A DNA stretch of 64,000 bases. It comes from Histomonas meleagridis (Eukaryota > Parabasalia > Tritrichomonadida > Dientamoebidae). The notes beneath the pieces are model-generated. The model was not told the DNA's origin. It saw only the letters and a list, made by a program, of their open reading frames with translations, and searched no databases. This document shows, piece by piece, positions 58,516 to 64,000 of the stretch. Made by a program: the position numbers and the translations under genes. The stretch lies in contig WSYJ01000152.1 of the NCBI GenBank assembly GCA_020186115.1, positions 62,001 through 126,000 on the forward strand, given 5' to 3'. Numbering within the stretch: the stretch's first letter is position 1; the number at the start of each line of letters is the position of its first letter.

Positions 58516-58704
58516 ATGGATGCTTCATTCCAATCTGTTCCTCCAGAATACTCACAAAAGCAAAGGGAAGAAGTGAAGCAATACATTCAAGCTCATCCAG
58601 AAATAAGAGAAATTATACAGAAATTAATGCAAGCAATTATTGAAGCAAAACCAGAAAAACCTTTAGAATTTGCAAGAGAATATTTCCAAGGATTAAAAAA
58701 ATGA
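58516..58704 (+). CDS. Small RIIa/Dpy-30-like dimerisation protein
   Basis: 62 residues from the ATG at 58516; an earlier in-frame ATG at 58462 would overlap the divergent neighbour. The sequence EEVKQYIQAHPEIREIIQKLMQAIIEAKPEKPLEFAREYF is the two-helix RIIa/Dpy-30 pattern, ending in the (D/E)xPxxFaxxYF motif of RIIAD1 and radial-spoke-associated proteins. Such domains form four-helix bundles that dock amphipathic helices, often in flagella. It shares a 39-bp promoter with the basic protein gene. Confidence 0.65.
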   Translation: MDASFQSVPPEYSQKQREEVKQYIQAHPEIREIIQKLMQAIIEAKPEKPLEFAREYFQGLKK

Positions 58705-58818
58705 TTGATGATAGTATAAATAAAAAGAAAAGTTAGATGACTATTTTTTTCAACTGAAATCAATTTAAATTTTCAAATCATATATTTGATATCTGTTTAC
58801 TTATCATAAAAAACAATT

Positions 58819-59238
58819 TCACGGTGTATCTTCATACTCCTCTTCCTCTTCATCATAAGGTGAATTGGCCTTTGTTAAATATTCTTCTTTTGTTTTCAAA
58901 AGTGATTGCAATTTTTCTTCAAGTTTTGTTATTTTCTTAATCATTTGATTAATTTTATCAGGGTTATATTCATTTGCTGATTCAAGTTTCATTTTTAATT
59001 CTTTTTCATCATTTATTTTTTTCTCAATTTCTGCAATTCTATTTTCTTTTTCATTGCATATTTTCACCAGCTCATTGTTTTCACTTTCAAGTTTTTCGAT
59101 TTTAGGTCCTGAAATTGATTCAAAATAAACTGTTTTTTGTAATAATGATGTCTTTTTGATTAACTCCATGCGTATTTCCCTGTTTTCGTCATTGGGAACA
59201 TTATATTTGAGATTGTTTTTTGGAGCTGGCTTCGTCAT
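58819..59238 (-). CDS. Small coiled-coil protein
   Basis: 139 residues: a short basic N-terminus (TKPAPKNNLKYNVP), coiled coil from about 20 to 120 and an acidic tail (YDEEEEEYEDTP). No motif allows a family assignment; the proportions recall prefoldin- or tropomyosin-like helical proteins. The upstream 350 bp hold no other gene. Confidence 0.5.
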   Translation of the reverse strand: MTKPAPKNNLKYNVPNDENREIRMELIKKTSLLQKTVYFESISGPKIEKLESENNELVKICNEKENRIAEIEKKINDEKELKMKLESANEYNPDKINQMIKKITKLEEKLQSLLKTKEEYLTKANSPYDEEEEEYEDTP

Positions 59239-59592
59239 TTTGATTCTTTGAAGACGTTAATATATTCTCAAAGCCGTTTATTTTTATATAAAGTATTGAA
59301 AACTTTTCTCTATTTAACTTTTTCCTTCATAGCAAAAAATATCCATTTGAAAAGAATTTTCATTCTTATACTTTCATCAACATCAATATTCTTTAAGATA
59401 TCCTTTTCGAATAATAAAGTGCAATTTGCAATAACTATTAAATAGCCTTTTAAACATTATACAAATTCCGCTCTCTTGTGAAACTGTATTGCCTAACTTC
59501 TTCGCTGAGTTTGCAATGATTAAGAGCGAATAATCTAAAGCATAAATTAAAAATTTGATTTCATTTTTTCTTTATTACTAATTTGCAGCTGT
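59239..59592. other. Intergenic region
   Basis: 354 bp, A/T-rich; a plus-strand frame at 59248-59445 has no coding character. Confidence 0.45.
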
Positions 59593-60840
59593 TTAATCAA
59601 CTGCAGTTGAGCTAAGTTGAGTTACCACCCATCCTCTTTCGGCGCAGCTTGATTTAACGTTTTCGAACGCGGTTGTGTTTGGAATATCTACGGTCAAATT
59701 GTAGTGTTCCTTGTTTGCGTAGACATCTACGTGAGGTAATGACACAGCGGATAACACATCGATATGATTTTGCACCAAGATGCTTAAGAAATTCGAGTAG
59801 TTACTTGTGCCATATGGGAGAACAACTTCGATCATCAATCTTGTGCCACGAAGGAATAATGCGCGATCGATACATCTTGATAACATCTTAAGTTCAATGT
59901 TACCACCACTTATTACGCAGCAAATGTTTTCGTTTTCTTCGAAGTAAAATTTCTTGGAATAAACGGCCGCAAATGATGACGCGCCAGCGCCTTCGCAAAC
60001 AAGCTTTGCACGTTCGGCAAGAAGAGCAACAGCAATAGCAACATCATCTTCAGATACAACAACAACATCGTCAACATAATGATAGATGATATCAAGATTG
60101 AGATCACCTGGACTTTTAACGGCAATGCCATCAGCAAGTGGTGTTTTGGTTTCTTTTGGTAATGGATCGACAATCCGCTTCTTTTGTTTGTTGAAAAGTT
60201 TGTAAGTTTCAGGACATGATGCCATTTGTACACCAACAATTCTGATATTGGGCTTAAGTTTCTTAAGTGTAAACGCAACACCACTGATAAGACCACCGCC
60301 TCCAATTGGAACAACAACGGTGTCAATATTTGGATTTTGTTCAAATATTTCTAAACCAATGGTTCCTGTTCCAGCAATGATATACTTATCATTGTATGGT
60401 GGAACAAATACCCAATCAGTATGCTCAGCTAAAGCCTTTTCCATTTCTCTTTTGGCATCATCAAAAGTTTCACCAATTTGAACGACGTTTCCTCCATAAT
60501 GTTTAGTAGCATTAACTTTGGCAATGGATGCATTTTCTGGCATGTAGATGATGGACTTGCACTTACAAAGAGAAGCAGCAAGAGCAACACCTTGTGAATG
60601 ATTTCCAGCGCTGACACAAACAACAGTGGTACCTTCTTTGAGTGTTCTCATTTTATTTAATGCTCCCCTAAATTTGAAAGCTTTGCATCTTTGAAGTGCT
60701 TCAACTTTGAGATAAAGATTACATCCGCACATTTTTGCGAGATTGCTTGGTTGACTTAGTGGAGTAACAACAGCTTCATCTTTGATCCTTTCTCTTGCTT
60801 CTTTAACATCATCTAATGTTATGCAAGAATGCTCTGACAT
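59593..60840 (-). CDS. Threonine (serine) dehydratase with ACT-like domain
   Basis: 415 residues, fold-type II PLP enzyme. The PLP lysine is Lys56 in KAFKFRGA. The substrate loop CVSAGNHSQGVA and the glycine loop PIGGGGLISGVA are intact. The last 75 residues (after LRGTRLMIEVVLP) form one ACT-like domain, as in catabolic TdcB-type and single-ACT bacterial enzymes of 400-420 residues. It converts L-threonine to 2-oxobutyrate and ammonia and could feed hydrogenosomal or cytosolic keto-acid metabolism. Gene order and similarity suggest bacterial origin. Codons are richer in G and C at both gene ends. The stop overlaps TAAA. Confidence 0.9.
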   Translation of the reverse strand: MSEHSCITLDDVKEARERIKDEAVVTPLSQPSNLAKMCGCNLYLKVEALQRCKAFKFRGALNKMRTLKEGTTVVCVSAGNHSQGVALAASLCKCKSIIYMPENASIAKVNATKHYGGNVVQIGETFDDAKREMEKALAEHTDWVFVPPYNDKYIIAGTGTIGLEIFEQNPNIDTVVVPIGGGGLISGVAFTLKKLKPNIRIVGVQMASCPETYKLFNKQKKRIVDPLPKETKTPLADGIAVKSPGDLNLDIIYHYVDDVVVVSEDDVAIAVALLAERAKLVCEGAGASSFAAVYSKKFYFEENENICCVISGGNIELKMLSRCIDRALFLRGTRLMIEVVLPYGTSNYSNFLSILVQNHIDVLSAVSLPHVDVYANKEHYNLTVDIPNTTAFENVKSSCAERGWVVTQLSSTAVD

Positions 60841-61368
60841 TTTTTTGAAGTGATGAGTTCATGAGTTCATCGTTTTTGGGCGGTTCAATTCAAAAAGTAT
60901 GTTTCTGAGGGGACAAAAATCTAATAACGTAGAATTCAATCTAACTTTTTGTGAGGCCTTCAGAAATATGAAATTGAAAACAAAATTGGTCCCTTTCATT
61001 GAAAATTTATAACAAAATGCTAACCAACTTTTTACACCTTCCAAGGTGAATCTAATTTTTAGAAACATAAAATTAGAACACGCCAAATTTTGTATATGTT
61101 ATAGCTCATGTACTTGTTGTGACAAGAAAAGGAATAATTTTTATATATGATGCCCCAATACGACACCAACAATAATTTCATTCAATATCGTGTAAACCTC
61201 ATAATTTAAAATCTTTTGACAAATTACAGAAAACAATTCGAAATGCTTTTTACATGCAAAAGAAACATTTGATCTCAAGTTTTGGAGATAACTGATGCAA
61301 ACGAAATGAATCATATCATTAGATAATCCACAAATTTCAAATGTATTTGCCAGTTATTGTTTAGTCAT
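60841..61368. other. Intergenic region
   Basis: 528 bp downstream of the broken PEPCK copy. ATGCCCCAATAC near 61149 resembles the C-rich boxes. A Phe-rich minus-strand frame (60859-61086) looks like chance. Confidence 0.4.
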
Positions 61369-62949
61369 TTAGCACTTGGCGATGATTTGTTCTGAGACAG
61401 CGAGTAATTCTGGAGCAGCGTGGCCGATTGTTTCAGAGAGGTACTTAGTGTTATCTTGAGCGAGGACCTTAACGCGTGCTGGGTCGATCTTCATAACAGC
61501 TTCGAATTGTTCCTTAGTGTAGTTGAGTCCGTCCCAGTCGATATCTTCGTAAGCTGGGATGTAGCCGAGTGGTGATTCGACAGCGTGTCCTGTGCCTTCG
61601 ACGCGGCGGATCATCCAAGCGAGAACGCGTGCGTTGTCACCATATCCTGGCCAGAGGAACTTGCCGTCTGCTGACTTGCGGAACCAGTTAACGTGGAAGA
61701 CTGCTGGAACTTTGCCCTTTGTGATCTTCTCCATTTCGAGGTAGTGCTTGAAGTAGTCACCCATGTGGTAGCCGCAGAATGGAAGCATGGCGAATGGATC
61801 ACGACGGAGTGCGCCGACTTGACCTTCAGCAGCTGCTGTTTGTTCTGAACCGACTGTAGCACCGAGGTAAACACCATGTGCCCAGCTTGTGGCTTGGAAG
61901 ACAAGTGGGATATCGTTCATACGACGGCCACCATAGATGAAGATGCTGATTGGAACACCTTCTGGATTTTCCCAAGGGCAACGTTTGTGAAGATTGTGTT
62001 GTTAGCGCATGAGTCAAGTGCGTTTGGATTTGTTTCGCGGGCTGTACCTGGGGCAACACCGAAGAAACCATTTTCTGGGTTGATGGCACGAAGTTGGCCA
62101 GTTGCATCTGGTTTGATCCATGCGATATCATCACCAACTGTGGTAACCTTCCATCCCTTGTTACGGAGGGCTTCTGGTGGGATAAGCATGGCTAAGTTTG
62201 TCTTACCGCAAGCTGATGGGAAGGCTGCTGTGACGTATTTCTTGTTGCCTTCTGGTGTTTGGATACCAAGGATAAGCATATGTTCGGCGAGCCAACCTTC
62301 ATCTTTACCAAGTTTGGAACCAATACGGAGGGCGAAGCATTTCTTACCAAGGAGTGCATTACCACCATATCCTGAACCGAAGGACCAGATTTGACGGGTT
62401 TCTGGGAAGTGTGTGATGTATGTGTTTTCTGGGTTGCATGGCCAAGCAACATCCTTAACGCCTTCCTTGAGTGGCATACCAACGGAGTGGACGCATGGGA
62501 TGAATTCATTATCCTTTTCAATGCATTCGAGAATCTTTGGTGAAACGCGGGTCATGATACGCATGTTGACAACAACATAAGCAGAGTCGGTGATTTCGAT
62601 ACCGTTCTTGGCAATGTTGGAACCGATTGGACCCATGAGAGATGGGATGATGTACATGTGTACGGCCTTCCATGCATCCATCATAGAGAGCTGTAAGTCT
62701 CTTTTGCATGTCAGCTGGTGCTTCCTTTTCTACACGAGCAACATCACGTGGATCAGAGCGGAAAAGATAGCAGCCTGGGCGCTTTTCTTGGTTGAGTTTG
62801 ATGGCTGTGCCTTTGGCAACCATTTCATCGAATAATTTCTTGGCTTCTTCTTCACTTCCATCGCACCATTGAACATTCTTTGGTTTGCAGAGATCAGTCC
62901 AGTGCTTGACGAAATCGAGAACCTTTTGGCAAGATGTCGGAGCAGACAT
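61369..62949 (-). pseudogene. Phosphoenolpyruvate carboxykinase (GTP), disrupted copy
   Basis: The reading falls into three pieces in different frames. The first (62949 to about 62664) has the normal start and [20 protein letters not shown] single extra base near 62663, in GGCCGTACACATG, shifts the frame at the GRT-MYIIP boundary. The second piece carries the PEPCK lobe ([16 protein letters not shown]), the kinase-1 loop ([13 protein letters not shown]) and kinase-2 (VGDDIAWIK). It stops matching after NTIFTNVAL near 61979, where roughly 75 residues expected before [10 protein letters not shown] are missing and the frame changes. The third piece is intact to the C-terminus. About 20 residues also seem missing after VARVEK. 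PEPCK links oxaloacetate and PEP in trichomonad carbon metabolism, and several copies usually exist. Codons remain G/C-ending as in a highly expressed gene, so decay is recent, or the sequence has assembly errors. Confidence 0.75.
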
Positions 62950-63425
62950 ATCTAAAAGTGATATGACTACTTTAAATTAATTCGAATTTCAGAAAATCTC
63001 AGAAATTTTTCAATACCGAAAGGCCACACAAAGCCTATCGGACGATCGATGAGGTTATTTATCAAAACAGAATAAAAGCTAATTTTTCAACCATAATTAT
63101 ATCCAGAGAATTTTCACCGAAAAATTGGATGATGAATTAGATGAATTTTGTTCACGATGAAGATTTTTTTTTGTAATTTAATTAATTAATTAATTTTGAT
63201 TGAAATAAATACATATCAATAGCTCTAAAACTGAGGGCCCATCTTTACTGTATTGGTTATTACATTTTAAGTAACAGTATTATTAATTTCTAAAAATATA
63301 TTTCGAAAATTTTTGTTAAATTTCTACTTTGCTGCAAATACATTTTATATAAAAATTTTCCCTGTTGGTTATCCGTCTTGTAATTAAATTAGAAGATGAT
63401 GAAATATCTCTATTCCATTTTTATT
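62950..63425. other. Intergenic region with TTAA microsatellite
   Basis: 476 bp upstream of the PEPCK copy. A short (TTAA)n run occupies 63177-63195. No gene is seen. Confidence 0.5.
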
Positions 63426-64000
63426 TTACTGTATTTCACACAACTTGAAAACACCGCTTTGCTCTTCAATTTTTTGTGTGTTTTCCTGTTTTGTAATGAG
63501 TATTGGATTTTTTCTTTGTGGAATTGTCTGAACTAAAGCTTCACCCCAAGAAAGCCCATTTCCAACTCGCACCAGTATTTCTGCAACGTGGTTTATTGTA
63601 AGCACTTGTCTTCCCTCCATTTTGATATGTTCTGAAATTGGTAATCTTTCCATTCTAATATTGTTTTTGAGAGCAAAATCACGAGTAACGCCTTTTTTTG
63701 AGTTGTGGTCAAGTAAGCAACCAATTATATAGTACTTAGAAGGATCTAATTTCATGCAAACATTATCTGTATCTGCCGTTAAATAAATTAAATCTTTAGT
63801 TTGGAACACGTCAAGGAGTGATTCATTATGGAAAGTAACAATCTTTTTGTTCCAGCCAAATGCACTAACTCTATTGAATAAAGCGTCCCAAGTAGGATTC
63901 ATAGAAGTGAATATCATTGGAAGAGAAAAATTTGATGCTTTGTTAAAACTATAGGCCATAGATATTTGGGATACAACTTTTTTTTGAAGATGCTCATCCA
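63426..64000 (-). CDS. tRNA (guanine-9-N1) methyltransferase TRM10, 5'-truncated by window end
   Basis: 191 residues are visible; the frame is still open at position 64000. The SPOUT-fold motifs of TRM10 are present in order: the QISMAYSFNKAS helix and PMIFTSMNP, the ADTDNVCMKLDPSKYYIIGCLLDHN strand-loop, GVTRDFA, and LPISEHIKM followed by VLTINHVAEIL near the cofactor knot. The enzyme methylates N1 of purine 9 in tRNA with S-adenosylmethionine. The N-terminal basic extension lies outside the window. The stop overlaps TAAAATAAA. Confidence 0.9.
   Translation of the reverse strand, partial: DEHLQKKVVSQISMAYSFNKASNFSLPMIFTSMNPTWDALFNRVSAFGWNKKIVTFHNESLLDVFQTKDLIYLTADTDNVCMKLDPSKYYIIGCLLDHNSKKGVTRDFALKNNIRMERLPISEHIKMEGRQVLTINHVAEILVRVGNGLSWGEALVQTIPQRKNPILITKQENTQKIEEQSGVFKLCEIQ

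Noticed and set aside
60859-61086. 75-codon Phe-rich minus-strand frame
   Set aside because: Composition typical of chance translation of A/T-rich DNA.
1-64000. tRNA, rRNA and other structured RNA genes
   Set aside because: No sequence with an acceptor stem plus T-loop in correct spacing and no rRNA core motif was seen. GTTCGAA occurrences near 22725 and 23080 are not in tRNA context.

Overview
The window reads as nuclear DNA of a parabasalid flagellate (a trichomonad; Tritrichomonas or Trichomonas type fits best, species not decidable here). The evidence is about 70% A+T; compact single-exon genes on both strands with short gaps; start codons a few bases after TCA/CACTTTT initiator-like sequences; stop codons that run directly into a TAAA poly(A)-like signal; and characteristic families (DUF3447/ankyrin proteins, a BspA-like leucine-rich-repeat surface protein, small Myb factors, PEPCK, bacterial-type threonine dehydratase). 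I found no rRNA, tRNA, CRISPR array or transposase.

Layout. 0.3-3.6 kb (minus), 10.1-13.7 kb (plus) and 53.9-56.4 kb (plus) hold three members of one ankyrin family. Each has a continuous DUF3447-type N-terminal exon followed by ankyrin units of about 34 codons. Almost every unit is separated from the next by an A/T-rich, stop-containing insert, and 27 of the 32 inserts I measured are exactly 68 nt. Between and after these genes lie a prominin-like membrane protein, an armadillo-like protein, a degenerate adenylate kinase and a RhoGAP (4-10 kb); a large type I membrane protein, a karyopherin, a COMMD protein, a RAB5IF/OPTI homologue and the BspA-like protein (14-22.5 kb); a coiled-coil protein and a PPP phosphatase (23-25.7 kb); a prokaryote-like trio of a PNPOx-family flavoprotein, a SnoaL-like protein and an M3 oligopeptidase (26-29.6 kb); CYRI/FAM49, an unknown protein, a glycosyltransferase-like protein, a Myb factor and seryl-tRNA synthetase (30-38 kb).

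The 38-53.3 kb stretch is rich in DNA-repair and ubiquitin-proteasome genes: a BRCA2 homologue with 11 BRC repeats, proteasome beta-1, ELOF1, a FANCJ/BRIP1-like helicase, a RAD23-like shuttle and an RFWD3-like RING protein, with a 7TM protein and a CARMIL-like protein among them. After the third ankyrin gene come a metallophosphoesterase, a probable axonemal pair, a small coiled-coil protein, threonine dehydratase, a broken PEPCK gene and a TRM10 methyltransferase cut by the window end.

The most exciting element is the insert system of the ankyrin genes. The inserts keep a constant 68 nt while exons vary only by whole codons. They lack consistent GT...AG ends and mostly carry a T(T/A)(T/C)GG element exactly 18 nt before the 3' junction. 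Spliced or bypassed they restore an uninterrupted ankyrin protein with a proper stop. This looks like a non-canonical intron class or a translational bypass element, and RNA evidence would decide.
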